Program-made: the position numbers and the translations under genes
Shown here: positions 46,928 through 57,100 of the stretch, piece by piece
Layout: every line of letters begins with the position of its first letter
Numbering within the stretch: the stretch's first letter is position 1
Assembly (NCBI RefSeq): GCF_000270305.1
Contig: NC_015737.1
Coordinates: 1,922,501 to 1,986,500 of the forward strand
DNA from: Clostridium sp. SY8519
GTDB lineage: Bacteria; Bacillota; Clostridia; Lachnospirales; Lachnospiraceae
Reading direction: 5' to 3'
Length of the DNA: 64,000 nucleotides
Notes under the pieces: model-generated
Databases searched by the model: none
What the model was told of the DNA's origin: nothing
The model's input: only the letters and a program-made list of their open reading frames with translations

Positions 46928-48109
46928 TTAATCACGTTGAGGGGAGACACAGATAATACTGCCGTCATCCTTCTTGTATGGAACAATCTGAATTGCATCC
47001 CCTATGTGTACGCCAAAGTCAGCATTGGGTTCATTTAATAACTCTCCGCGGATCTCATGTTCGCTCAGAAAATCACCGCGAACCCAGACTTGTTCAGGCT
47101 GGAGATCTCCATGTAGAAGGAGGACAGCTAGGTCATCCGGATATTCCGGATGGCGGCAGGCATCAAGAAATGCCATGGACCGGAGCTGCTCTTTGTCCGA
47201 GTTTGAGGTATCATAGCTGTCTCTGATCAATTTTTCAAAACCTTCAAATTGATTTACATTCAGATCTGTTTGTGCAAGATCAAGATATTTTGCATCCTTT
47301 AGGCTGCCAAATCGCATGATCAACATTGCATTTTCTATAGAATCACGAATCGAAAGATGATTATCCTTAAGTGATGCAAGCTTGGCTATCTGGAAAGACA
47401 GGCCTGCCTGTTCGTCAATGTATCCATAAGCAATAGCGCCGGTATCATCATCAATCAGAAAATCCTTCATCAACTTTTCCAGAATATCACGACATTCGAT
47501 ATACACGAAGCGGTGATAGAAGTTCCGGAAGCTGGAATCCGTAACGCTATGCATCTCGCTCTGAAGAAGGGGTTCCAGGTCGAAAAAGACTCCAGAATCC
47601 GTCATGCCAAGAGGGGAGGAGCAACGAGCAAGCCATTCTTTGGTGATGAGCTCTGGGACAGGATCCTGAACCGACTTGTTCTCAAACCGTTCTCGGGAAT
47701 CTTTGATAAGTTGATCCTCGATGCTGAGTTTTACATTTTCAAAGAGCTTCCAACGTCTATCATCCGGAAGATGAAGCAGCAGTATCTGAGTTCTGCCCTG
47801 GTACTCATATTTATCAAGGACTTTGAAATGTGCATTGTTTCTGGCAACAAACAGCCCCCAGTTTGTACCGTGCTCAAATTCACCGAAGTCAGCCATGTGG
47901 TTAGACAGAATAGCATATCTGTGAGTGGTCACCATTCCCATGACACGGCTGCTGGCATCCGTAAAACCGCGTTCCATGATGATTGTCTGTGGCTCGTATT
48001 TTTTTGCGCAGACAGGGGGAAGATTCACATCACGGACATACATTGTAAGGCCTGGCAAGATCTCATTTATTAAATCCTCAAACAGTTTAATATCAATATC
48101 GGGAGTCAT
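46928..48109 (-). CDS. Unknown 393-residue protein
   Basis: The protein is soluble with no signal peptide. It appears to have two parts: an N-terminal mixed alpha/beta region to about residue 165 (LPGLTMYVRDVNLPPVCAKK, then TNWGLFVARNNAHFKVLDKY) and a helical middle, ending with a beta-rich tail (EQVWVRGDFLSEHEIRGELL, then GVHIGDAIQIVPYKKDDG). No catalytic motif was recognised. It starts at 48109 after AAAGGAGG; its start overlaps the 3' end of the serpin fragment frame by 17 bases. It is conserved-looking and likely expressed with its neighbours. Confidence 0.65.
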   Translation of the reverse strand: MTPDIDIKLFEDLINEILPGLTMYVRDVNLPPVCAKKYEPQTIIMERGFTDASSRVMGMVTTHRYAILSNHMADFGEFEHGTNWGLFVARNNAHFKVLDKYEYQGRTQILLLHLPDDRRWKLFENVKLSIEDQLIKDSRERFENKSVQDPVPELITKEWLARCSSPLGMTDSGVFFDLEPLLQSEMHSVTDSSFRNFYHRFVYIECRDILEKLMKDFLIDDDTGAIAYGYIDEQAGLSFQIAKLASLKDNHLSIRDSIENAMLIMRFGSLKDAKYLDLAQTDLNVNQFEGFEKLIRDSYDTSNSDKEQLRSMAFLDACRHPEYPDDLAVLLLHGDLQPEQVWVRGDFLSEHEIRGELLNEPNADFGVHIGDAIQIVPYKKDDGSIICVSPQRD

Positions 48110-48554
48110 AGGAACCTCCTTTCTGCTGATTAGAGCTTATTGACAATACCGGTGAAGTCAGGTCGTCATCGAAGGAGTATTTGAATTCTGGAAGGGACAC
48201 GACAACACGTTCCTGAGTTCGTGTTTCATAAAGCTCTGTAAAATCAAGTTTTTTGAGCGCTATGTTCAGGAAAGCTACAGATTTCTTCTTTGGTAGCAGA
48301 GGCATGAACGCGTAATCAATATTTTTATAGGGCTTTACAAAACCAGTGAAAGAACCATTCTCAACATATTCGCGCTCCGAGTCTTCGATCATGGCAATTT
48401 CTTTAGTCGTACCGTCAGAGCTTGAAAACTCTTTATACTCGATATCGTTTCGGATGTAATGCTTTGTCCATTTTCCTTCAAATGCTGTGGCGTTTATCAA
48501 GCAGGCCAACATATCTTTCATCTGAGCTGTTGAAAGAATGATCTGATCTGCCAT
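48093..48554 (-). pseudogene. Serpin-like fragment lacking the reactive loop
   Basis: The 153 residues match the middle of a serpin: LINATAFEGKWTKHY, then a strand region, YAFMPLLPKKKSVAFLNIAL and VVVSLPEFKYSFDDDL. Serpins are normally 370-400 residues; both the N-terminal third and the C-terminal part with the reactive-centre loop are absent. Another frame just beyond reads DFTGIVNKL and stops right before the next ribosome binding site, as if an internal deletion shifted the frame. I choose ATG 48554, just after the upstream stop. It could be a decayed inhibitor gene or a reduced domain with a new role. Confidence 0.6.
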
Positions 48555-48555
48555 A

Positions 48556-50082
48556 TCATTCATCCTCGCTTTCTTCGTCGTTATTGATAAATATGGTTTG
48601 ACCTTCGAGAAGCGGAACAATCATTTCCATTGCTCCATCGTTTACTTCCTTTTCACGAAGCTGTCCTACGAGCGTATAAAGTTCAGGGGACAGTTCAGAG
48701 AGTGGCATCTGTCTTTCCTGAACCCAGATCTTTAAGTTCGCAAGTACACGATTGCGATTGGAAATGACAGGGCTCTTTAAACCTGCAATCATGAATTCCA
48801 TTCCCATAAGAGGATAGGAGCCAAGCTCCTGCAGTATGAATTGAAGCTGATTGTATGAGCGATACTCTTCACCAAGTCCAAGATTATCTTCCGGCTCGCC
48901 TTCCATATCTGAAAGAGGCAGGTTTTTGCGGAAAAGCTGAAGCGTTGGTTCGACGTAATCAGGGCTGTCCATTAGATAGCCGCAGCTGGAATAATTATGA
49001 TCGAAATCCTTTTCCAGGCATTTTAACAGGTCATCACGGAAGGGAATGTCGAGCTCTTCGGCAAGACGCAGGGCCTTGCCTTCTTTGACGGCATCCCGGA
49101 TTGTATCCGTACAGGAAGAAGAGCGAAGGATCTTATCACAGGCAGCGGAAACAGAAGGGAGCTGAACATCTTCGTCATCTGCCCAATGCTGTACAGATAG
49201 AATGACGTCGTAGTCCTGATCTGTAAGATTATAATGTGGCGCTATCTCGAGGAACCGCAGTAACATATTTTCGGCGTCTTCAAGTTCTGAAATACCTGGT
49301 ACCGGTCCCTCATCGAGAAGTCCGTCGATCAGTGTTGTGATTCCTTTGAATTCTTCTTCAGTCGGCTGTCCGAACAGAATCTCTTCAGCGTTTGCCTTCT
49401 GCCAGCAGGTGAGAGAAGAGTATGCGTTTACAACACCGTTGACCGTACCTTCTATGAGCAGCCAGTGCCGGATCTCATCGGTTTCTGGCTCCAGCCTTTC
49501 CACGGCATGGATGCGGCCCCAACTGTGAACCTTCTTTGCCAGTTGAAAAATCTCGCTGTTCCCATCTTCCCATTTCTGTATATTCCAAACGGCGAAGATG
49601 GTGAATTCATCATAGAGACCCAGACGCCGGATAACCTCACGGACTTTCTCGTCATTGACAAGAAATAGCTCCATGAGTTCCATGCCGATTTTGACACATT
49701 CGATATGGGTAGAATGCAGCATCATGGACAAGGCTGTCTGAAAGACATTGCCGGCATCCAGTCTTGCCGAATGATCGATCACATACTTCTGAAGTTCATC
49801 GATCACACTGATAGCTCTGTTTTCCTTAGTCCAGACATTAAACAGGGCCTCAGCTTCCGGATAATTTCCGCTGGCGGCACTTTTCAGTGCCTTCGCCATA
49901 CCTTTTGCCTGTGACGCGTCCAGACCTGAATGCTGCATGTGATACATAGCAACACCGTCCATTGCGCCGGGAGCCCATTTAAAGGGGGCGCCGTCCGGAT
50001 CTTCATCCTGTAGAGAAAAGCTTTCATCAAGTATGCCGTCTGTTATATGGTCGCAGATCTGCTGATATATTGATTTTTCCAT
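48556..50082 (-). CDS. Large helical protein, unknown function
   Basis: The 508-residue protein is acidic and predicted almost wholly helical, with repeat-like segments (ALSMMLHSTHIECVKIGMEL, FTIFAVWNIQKWEDGNSEIF, LQFILQELGSYPLMGMEFMI, VISNRNRVLANLKIWVQERQ) that recall HEAT/ARM solenoids. There is no signal peptide. I place the start at 50082 because GGAGG precedes that ATG; the frame is open back to 50139. It is the first structural gene after the WYL regulator and its stop nearly touches the serpin fragment start. Function not recognised. Confidence 0.65.
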   Translation of the reverse strand: MEKSIYQQICDHITDGILDESFSLQDEDPDGAPFKWAPGAMDGVAMYHMQHSGLDASQAKGMAKALKSAASGNYPEAEALFNVWTKENRAISVIDELQKYVIDHSARLDAGNVFQTALSMMLHSTHIECVKIGMELMELFLVNDEKVREVIRRLGLYDEFTIFAVWNIQKWEDGNSEIFQLAKKVHSWGRIHAVERLEPETDEIRHWLLIEGTVNGVVNAYSSLTCWQKANAEEILFGQPTEEEFKGITTLIDGLLDEGPVPGISELEDAENMLLRFLEIAPHYNLTDQDYDVILSVQHWADDEDVQLPSVSAACDKILRSSSCTDTIRDAVKEGKALRLAEELDIPFRDDLLKCLEKDFDHNYSSCGYLMDSPDYVEPTLQLFRKNLPLSDMEGEPEDNLGLGEEYRSYNQLQFILQELGSYPLMGMEFMIAGLKSPVISNRNRVLANLKIWVQERQMPLSELSPELYTLVGQLREKEVNDGAMEMIVPLLEGQTIFINNDEESEDE

Positions 50083-50169
50083 AAAACACCTCCGCAGGTA
50101 GAATGTATAGTTTTCCTGCTTACAATAAGAGTCTATCAAATGATCTGTCCTAAAAAACGGACTTTGAAA

Positions 50170-51173
50170 TCAATCTTTATACTGCTCTGTAAGCCTCTTG
50201 GCCTCCGCCCTCATCTGATCCACAACAGTATCCGGAGCGACGATCTTGATGCCTTCGCCCAGCGCCATGATCCAGCCGAGAAACTGGTTGCTGACTGCGA
50301 TATTGACATTGGTTCGGAAATGATTCTCGTCAACCGGAGCGATAAAGATGTCTTTGCCGAAGCGGTCGATCAGAACGCCGACCATGGAATTATCCGCTTC
50401 GATGGTGACACGGGTCTCTTCACCGCCGTACATGCCAAAGAGACTTTTGGTGTAGCGGGGAAGATTGAAAGCCTTGAACTGATCTTTGCCTTCACGGCGT
50501 TCATCGGTTACTGCGATCCGCAGCATCTTATCAACCCGGTAATGCTTGATCTTGCCATCTTCAGCATCATAGCCGACGAGATAGTAGTTCTCATCATCCC
50601 ATATTAGGTCCAGGGACTGACGTGATACCAAGTTCCGTCTTTGCGCAGCTCCATTTTCTTCTCGACATTCCACTGATAATATTTGAAGCGGATCTGACTG
50701 TCTGCGCCGATTGCTTCGTGCAGCTTATCGACGTTATAGTAAATGCTCTCATTCATAGTCTTGATCCGGCCGGATATGATCACCTGGCGGTGCAGCTGTT
50801 TGCCTTCATGTTTGCTGACCAGCGCCTCCAGCTTTTTGATCAGTTCTTTCGATTTCTTATCGGTAATGAACTTGGCAGACTGCACGGAGTCCACAAGGAG
50901 CTTCAGTTCCGGCAGTTCAAAGTCCCGGCCGCCCAGGTGATAGAAACAGTCGCGGCCTTCTTTGACGGCAATGATATCCAGACCGAAATGACGCAGCTCC
51001 TCAAAGTCCAGATACAGCGTTTTTCGGTCCGCATTCACGCCGCAGGCTGAAAGCTTTTCTATGATCTGGGGCATGGTGAGCGCATGATTGTCGTCGGTCT
51101 CTTCCGAGAATATCTTTGCCAGATAGAGCATTTTCAGTTTTTGATTATCGCCTTTGCGTTCTTTATTTGCCAT
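50170..51173 (-). pseudogene. WYL-domain transcriptional regulator, frameshifted
   Basis: ATG 51173 after GGAGG opens a winged-helix domain (KLKMLYLAKIFSEETDDNHA, then MPQIIEKLSACGVNADRKTL). A WYL-type sensor domain follows (IRFKYYQWNVEKK). The frame ends at WYHVSPWT near 50604, but the expected continuation LIWDDENYYLVGYDAEDGK is present in another phase and runs to the stop at 50170. One missing base near 50615-50625 explains this; repaired, the protein would have 334 residues. WYL proteins such as BrxR repress BREX loci, and BREX lies 1.4 kb away. The break may be real decay or a sequencing error. Confidence 0.8.
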
Positions 51174-51239
51174 GGGAGTCCTCCATAAGATTCGGGTAAA
51201 AGATATGATGCCTTGAGTATACCATGAAGAAGTTGTGAT

Positions 51240-51965
51240 CTGTCTCCTGAGGATCGCTTTTTCTGTCTCGAATTTTGTCTTTTCCGTTTTTTCCCCTGAA
51301 GCGATCTTGATGGCATTTTCTTTATCCAGTGCGTGCTGCCCGCAGCGTTGCGCCCAATATTCACGATCCGTGATCCGTACCTTGGCAGGAGAGAGGAGAT
51401 CTACCTGATAGAGATTTTCTCTCTGACACATTTCCATCGTGAACTGTTTGAAACATTCCATGAAATGATCCGAGGCGTGATGCTTATTTCCGGCCGCACA
51501 ATCGCCGGGATGGTCCATGAAATCCTCCCGTTCGACATCCAGCTTTCGGACACTGTTGATCACAATATGACAGTGAATATTACCGGCGCTGTTGTGTCCG
51601 TTGCGGTGCGTGCAGACAATGATCTGATGACCGGGAAATGACTTCCTGGCAAGTTCCATTCCGAGCTCCTGTGCACGTTCCGGAGTCAGACCGTTTTCGT
51701 CACGATCATTCGGATCGAAGCTGACGATGTAGTGATGAGCTTTGATCTCTCCGTAGGTCTGATTCTTTCCATACTTTGCATTCAGTGCCTGGCATTCCTG
51801 ATTGAAAGAATAGGGGTCGCAGTTGATACCCTCCAGCAGGAAAAAATCACGCAGCATCATTTCACCGGATTCATCGAGAATCGGTTTGTTCGTAAATTCA
51901 TCATGCTGCATGGTCAGGTAGTCTGTCGCTGAATCGTAATTGGCGTTATAGATCTTGATCTTCAC
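51240..51965 (-). pseudogene. Truncated relaxase (mobilisation nuclease)
   Basis: The first 242 or so residues of a MobA/VirD2-like relaxase are present, with KAHHYIVSFDPNDRDENGLT and the histidine triad block GNIHCHIVINSVRK near residue 129-140. Usual relaxases are 400 residues or more. The reading frame runs on into the WYL gene region, so the C-terminus has been lost by a deletion. The start is GTG 51965, overlapping the mobC end. It marks a decayed integrative or mobilisable element. Confidence 0.75.
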
Positions 51966-52151
51966 TGTTGTATACGATTTCCTTCTTGACCACCGGGTGC
52001 CGGTTCGAAATGAGCTGGCGAACGTATTCTGTGCGAGGGAGTCTGGCGGCTTTCGCGTCTTCAGTCAGCACATCGTACATTTCTTTCGTCATCCGAAGGG
52101 TGATCTGGTAATCCTTTGAAGGCGACAGTTTTTTTCTTTGGTCTTGCCATA
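51946..52151 (-). pseudogene. MobC-like relaxosome protein, frameshifted
   Basis: ATG 52151 after GAGGAGGAC reads MARPKKKTVAF, but the conserved part KDYQITLRMTKEMYDVLTED and LPRTEYVRQLISNRHPVVKK is in another phase and ends at 51946. Loss of one base from the A7 run (T7 on the plus strand near 52130-52136) would restore MARPKKKLSPSKDYQITL. MobC proteins help relaxases bind oriT. It overlaps the relaxase start, as in intact modules. Confidence 0.7.
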
Positions 52152-52246
52152 GGACTTGTCCTCCTCTTTGATTGTCGGAGACGGATCAAAAGCTGTGAGT
52201 GCTGCAGGCCGAACCGTTGCAAATAATGCGACTATTCATCGAGGGC

Positions 52247-52267
52247 TTGGGGAACCGTAATCCCCAA
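52247..52267. other. Inverted repeat, candidate oriT
   Basis: TTGGGGA (52247-52253) and TCCCCAA (52261-52267) enclose a 7-base loop about 100 bases upstream of the mobC start. Nicking sites of MobA/MobC systems often lie there next to such a repeat. No nic sequence was identified. Confidence 0.35.
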
Positions 52268-52350
52268 CAAGATGCCTTGTGGTGAAATGCTCAGAAGAAT
52301 GCTCAGAAGGAGTTATTGAACCTCAAGGAGAATCTTGCTCTAAGCTACTG

Positions 52351-52382
52351 AAAAAAGCCTCCTACTGAATAGTGGGGAGGCT
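52351..52382 (-). terminator. Minus-strand intrinsic terminator
   Basis: On the minus strand AGCCTCC and GGAGGCT form a stem with a 13-base loop, followed by TTTTTT. It faces away from the BREX genes and would stop antisense transcription. The remaining gap between mobC and the XRE gene (52152-52560) shows the oriT-like repeat and the promoter listed separately, no gene. Confidence 0.7.
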
Positions 52383-52451
52383 AATCGCCCATTTGGTCGT
52401 GACAATCACGAAAAATGCACGAAAAAGTACTTGGGAAATATCAATATAGGA

Positions 52452-52502
52452 GAGTTGCAAAACTCAAGTTTCGATTGAAATTGAAAGCGACTATGATATG
52501 AT
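52452..52502 (+). promoter_or_regulatory. BREX promoter with palindromic operator candidate
   Basis: TTGAAA (52475-52480), a 16-base spacer and TATGAT (52497-52502) form a probable promoter. Ten bases upstream is the palindrome GAGTT-GCAA-AACTC (52452-52465), a plausible site for the XRE or WYL regulator. Both roles are inferred from position. Confidence 0.5.
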
Positions 52503-52560
52503 AAAAGAGCCGCAGTATAAGCATTTATATGTGCTAAGTGAAAGCAAAAAGGTGACTATT

Positions 52561-52779
52561 ATGGCAATGAACTATAACAAACTCTGGAAACTGTTGATCG
52601 ATAGAGGGCTGATTAAAAAAGACCTGCGTGAGATGGCAGGCCTTTCCACCAATGTCATTGCAAAAATGGGAAAGAACGGAGATGTATCGACCGAAGTTCT
52701 GCGTAAAATCTGCAAAGCGCTGGACTGTGGTCTGGATGATATTGTTGAGATTGTTCCGGACGAGGACTCTGAGTCCTGA
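52561..52779 (+). CDS. XRE-family small transcriptional regulator
   Basis: The 72-residue protein is a single Cro/CI-type helix-turn-helix domain (LWKLLIDRGLIKKDLREMAG, then LSTNVIAKMGKNGDVSTEVL, then KICKALDCGLDDIVEI). I choose ATG 52561 after AAAGGTG rather than the earlier in-frame ATG 52498 that lies inside the promoter. It precedes brxA by 52 bases and is the likely local regulator of the BREX operon, perhaps autoregulated through the palindrome. Confidence 0.85.
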   Translation: MAMNYNKLWKLLIDRGLIKKDLREMAGLSTNVIAKMGKNGDVSTEVLRKICKALDCGLDDIVEIVPDEDSES

Positions 52780-52831
52780 AAATGGGACACATGGACTGCT
52801 ACAATACTATGGGAAAGAGGAACTTCTGATT

Positions 52832-53434
52832 ATGGAGAGAAAAGAATACAGCGCCGGTGCTGTAAAGCATTCTTTCTGGTTTATGGAATTCCGCAAGGTT
52901 GTGTCTCTTCGTGCGGAGGGAAAGTCCTGGGATGAAATAAAGCAGTTAAATAAAGATGAAAATATATTCGGCGCTCCGACTCCGCTTCGCGCGAATCAGA
53001 TCTGGAGCACAGTGTCGGGAAGAATGAAATGTCTGGATGATAGTTTTTATCCGGTTTTTCAGGCATGCGATATTGCTGCGCAGAAGCTTTTTGCGCTGGT
53101 GGCAGCCATGGCTTATGACACGCTGTTTGCCGAATTTGTATATGAGGTCGTTCGGGAGAAAATGATCATTGGCACGTCTGAACTTGCCGACAGTGATATA
53201 CGCATTTTCTTCAAAAACAAACAGGAGCAGGACGACAAGGTTGCCAAGTGGACGGAAGCCACAACGAAGCGACTTGGCGCCTGCTATAAGACTATGCTCT
53301 TTGAAGCAGGTGTGACTGACAAGGCAAAAGACACAAGAAAGATCCTGAAACCGATTCTTGATCCGGCAATGGAAAGATGGCTGATGGATCACGGCATGGA
53401 ATACTGCGTAAAGGCGCTGACGGGGGTTAGGTGA
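52832..53434 (+). CDS. brxA: BREX protein BrxA (DUF1819)
   Basis: BrxA is a small DNA-binding protein found at the start of most BREX loci. The 200 residues (MERKEYSAGAVKHSFWFMEF to the end) match the family length and layout, with a helical N-terminus and WLMDHGMEYCVKAL near the end. I use ATG 52832; the longer frame from 52628 overlaps the XRE gene. Its position before brxB and brxC supports the call. Confidence 0.88.
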   Translation: MERKEYSAGAVKHSFWFMEFRKVVSLRAEGKSWDEIKQLNKDENIFGAPTPLRANQIWSTVSGRMKCLDDSFYPVFQACDIAAQKLFALVAAMAYDTLFAEFVYEVVREKMIIGTSELADSDIRIFFKNKQEQDDKVAKWTEATTKRLGACYKTMLFEAGVTDKAKDTRKILKPILDPAMERWLMDHGMEYCVKALTGVR

Positions 53435-53510
53435 GTCTCCAAGAACACAAGCGATAGCGCAGTGTGATTGGAACAGACGAACCTATGCAGAATGAAATGG
53501 AGAAGAGGTA

Positions 53511-54089
53511 ATGGCAAGCTTAACAGAACGGCTCGATCAGATGGAAGCCGCCATCCGGAAACCTTCTTTCCGGCAGTCAAGCGGCAGAGCCAATGAAGTG
53601 AATTACTGGGTGTTCGATTATCCGCCGGAAAAGGAACTGGAAGTCCGGGAGCGGATCGAATATCTGAAGAACAAAAACGCAAAGGGTGTTGATGGGTTTG
53701 AGCTCGTCGTGTTTGATCTCTATGACATCATCATCGACTATCTGGAGAAGGAAGACTTCCTGGAACAGTGTTACCGCTTCGAGAAGAAGCGCGGCCTTGA
53801 CCGGATCACAAAAGCGGTCAGCAATTCCATGAAGGTCAACGATGATGACAGCCTGATTGTGCAGCACATCAAAGACAATACACCGGAGAATGCGGTGGTG
53901 TTCCTGACCGGAATCGGAAAGTGTTATCCGATCCTTCGGTCCCACAAGGTACTGAACAACTTGCACCAGGCATTTGTAAGAGTTCCGGTCGTTATGTTCT
54001 TCCCCGGAACCTATAACGAACAGGAGCTGATCCTGTTCAACGAGATCAAAGATGACAACTATTACCGGGCCTTCCGGTTAGTAAAGTGA
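53511..54089 (+). CDS. brxB: BREX protein BrxB (DUF1788)
   Basis: The 192-residue protein shows the DUF1788 pattern: LDQMEAAIRKPSFRQSSGRA (split), WVFDYPPEKELEVRERIEYL, VFLTGIGKCYPILRSHKVLN and MFFPGTYNEQELILF. BrxB is required for BREX defence; its biochemistry is not settled. An AGAAGAGG site precedes ATG 53511, and brxC starts 13 bases after its stop. Confidence 0.92.
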   Translation: MASLTERLDQMEAAIRKPSFRQSSGRANEVNYWVFDYPPEKELEVRERIEYLKNKNAKGVDGFELVVFDLYDIIIDYLEKEDFLEQCYRFEKKRGLDRITKAVSNSMKVNDDDSLIVQHIKDNTPENAVVFLTGIGKCYPILRSHKVLNNLHQAFVRVPVVMFFPGTYNEQELILFNEIKDDNYYRAFRLVK

Positions 54090-54102
54090 CGGAGGTAGAA
54101 AG

Positions 54103-57100
54103 ATGCTTGTAAAAGATATGTTTGCCAAGAAGATCGACCGTGAGATTCAGGGTGTCATCATTGTTGGCCAGGGTGAAGAAACAAACGTATCCCAGGAACT
54201 GGATGAGTACGTAGTCACACGAGAATTACAGAAGCATTTTGCAGACTTCTTCTCCGCATATAAGAAAGGAATCCTCGGAACCACCCCGAAGATGGGCGTA
54301 TGGATCTCCGGTTTCTTTGGAAGTGGTAAATCTCACTTCCTGAAGATTCTGTCCTACCTTCTGGAGAACAAACAGGTTGGAGATAAAAAGGCGCTCGATT
54401 TCTTTGTGGATGACAAGAAGATCGTCGACCCGATGGTGCTGGCAGATATGAAGCTGGCGGCAGAAACACCGACGGATGTGGTTCTCTTTAATATCGATTC
54501 CAAGAGTGATACCGGTAGCAAACAGAATAAGGATGCCATCGTTAATGTTTTCCTGCGTGTCTTCAACGAGATGCAGGGATTCTGCGGATCGCTTCCGCAT
54601 CTGGCAGATCTGGAACAGCAGCTTACTGAAGCCGGACGTATGGATGAATTCAAAGAGGTATTTGCGGACGAATATGGCAAGCCCTGGGAAGAGAACCGTC
54701 ATAAGTTCGACTTCATTCAGGATACCGTGGTTGACGTTCTCGTTGATATGGATTTCATGAGTGAATCGGCAGCGCGGAACTGGTGCGAGAAAGCGTCTGA
54801 GCCGTATCAGATCAGCATTGAGGATTTCGCTAAGAGAGTAAAGGCCTACATCAATGCAAAGGGCAACAATCATCATGTTGTCTTCCTGGTTGATGAGATC
54901 GGTCAGTATATCGGCGAGGACAGCAAGCTGATGTTAAACCTCCAGACCGTAACAGAGGAACTGGGGAAAGAATGCCAGGGCAAGGCCTGGGTCATTGTGA
55001 CCAGCCAGCAGGATATTGATTCTGTCATAAAGGTCAAGGGCAATGACTTTTCCAAGATTCAGGGACGCTTTGATACAAGACTGTCCCTGTCATCTGCAAA
55101 CGTAGATGCCGTTATTAAAAAGAGAATTCTGGATAAGACCGATACAGCGGCGCAGACATTGCGGCTGCTCTATGATCAGAAAGCAACCATCATCAAAAAC
55201 CTGATCGTATTCAATGATGGTGTGGAAAAGAAATTATATGCAAACGGCAGCGACTTCTCTGAAGTCTATCCGTTCGTACCATATCAGTTCAACCTTCTGG
55301 CCAGTGTGCTGACCTCGATCCGTACACACGGAGCATCCGGCAAACATCTGTCTGAAGGAGAACGTTCTATGCTGGCGCTTTTCAAAGAGTCGGCAGCCAA
55401 ACTGAAAGACGAAGAGATGGGCGTCATCGTACCGTTCCATCTGTTCTATGATGCGCTGGAGAACTTCCTGGACCACAGCCACCGGGGCGTCATTATCCGT
55501 GCCTATGACAACACCAAGATCAATCCGGAGCATAAGGAGTCCGGTGTCTTTGCCATAAACGTTCTGAAGACACTGTTCATGATCAAATATGTCCTGGAGA
55601 TCGAGGCGAATATCGACAACATCACTTCCCTGATGATTAGCAACATCGATGATGACCGGATTGAGCTGAAGGGAAAAGTGGAAGAGGCTTTGAAGATCCT
55701 GATGCAGCAGATGCTTGTGCAGAAGAACGGCAGCCTCTATGTCTTCCTGACGGATGAAGAGCAGGAGATCAATCGTGCGATCGACAGCCAGAATGTCGAG
55801 ATGGCGGAAGTGATCAATAAAGTCTCCGAGATGATCTTTGAGGATATCTTCACTGACAAGAAGTATCGTTATCCGTCCTTCAACGGCAGATATTCCTTCT
55901 CCTTCAATCAGGCAGTCGATGACCGTCCGTATAAGGCGAACCAGAACTACGATATCGGCCTGCGAATTCTGACGCCGTGGTATGAGGGTGGAAATGATGA
56001 CGCGACGCTGCGTATGATGTCCGGCCAGGGCAAGGAAGTGCTGGTGGTTCTTCCAAATGATGCGGCGTTCCTGGATGAGATCCGACAGTATCTCAAGATC
56101 GAGAAGTTTCTGCGCCTTAATACGTCCACGCAGCTGACCAAGTACGAAACGATCAAGGAAGCAAAGCGCGTGGAGATGCGGGAGCGCAATGCCAACGCAA
56201 AGCTGTATCTGACAGAAGGGCTGAAGGATGCGACCATCTATGTCAATGCCGATACGGTCAAGACGAATGCAAAGGAAGTCACAAGCCGGATCAATGAAGC
56301 CATCGGCAGACTGGTGCAGACGGTTTATCATAAGCTGTCTTATATCGACGCGGTCTTTGGTGAAGCTGATATCTGCAAGATGTTCCGGACATCCAACCAG
56401 ATGACACTTGGGCTGGAAGGTGGAACAGACGCGAACCAGCATGCGCTTGACGATGTTCTGGCTTTCATTGCCGGAAACAGCCATATGCACATGAAGACCT
56501 CTATGAAAACGGTGAAAGATCGTTTCATGAAAGCGCCCTATGGATTTGTGGAAGATGATGTTCATTGGCTGGTAGCGCGGCTCTTTAAGCGCGGAGATCT
56601 GGCATTCACGGTGAATGGAGCAAGCGTCAATCTGAACAATAAGAGCGATGAAGAGATCATCAGCTTTATTACAAAGAAAGCGTTCGTAGAAAAGCTCCTC
56701 ATGGAAGAGCGTATCCGTGTCGCTGACAAGGATAAGAAAGAGGTCCGTGATGTCATGAAGGAAGTCTTCGGAACCGGCTCTGTGGCCGAGGACGAAGACA
56801 CCATCATGAAGAATTTCCAACGATATGCAGAGAATACGATCCATGAGATCCAGCGTCTCGAACCCCAGTATCAGAGATTTGCATATCCGGGCAAGAAGGT
56901 GATGGAATCCGGCAAGAAGCTGATGCAGTCCGTGATCCAGATCCAGTCTCCGCTGGAATTCTTTCAGTACGTTTCAAAGATGCGGGAGACCTTCTATGAC
57001 TTTGCAGAAGATTATGAGCCTGTGAAATCCTTCTTTGGAAGTGAACAGCAGGAGATTTTCACGCGGGCACTGGAGATGCTGGCGATCTATGACGACAGCA

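Noticed and set aside
48555..48620. Upstream extension of the serpin-like frame
   Set aside because: It overlaps the 3' end of the 508-residue gene; the residues do not look like a serpin.
55234..56844. 536-codon open frame on the minus strand opposite brxC
   Set aside because: It lies wholly inside brxC, has Ile/His/Leu-biased composition without motif or ribosome binding site.
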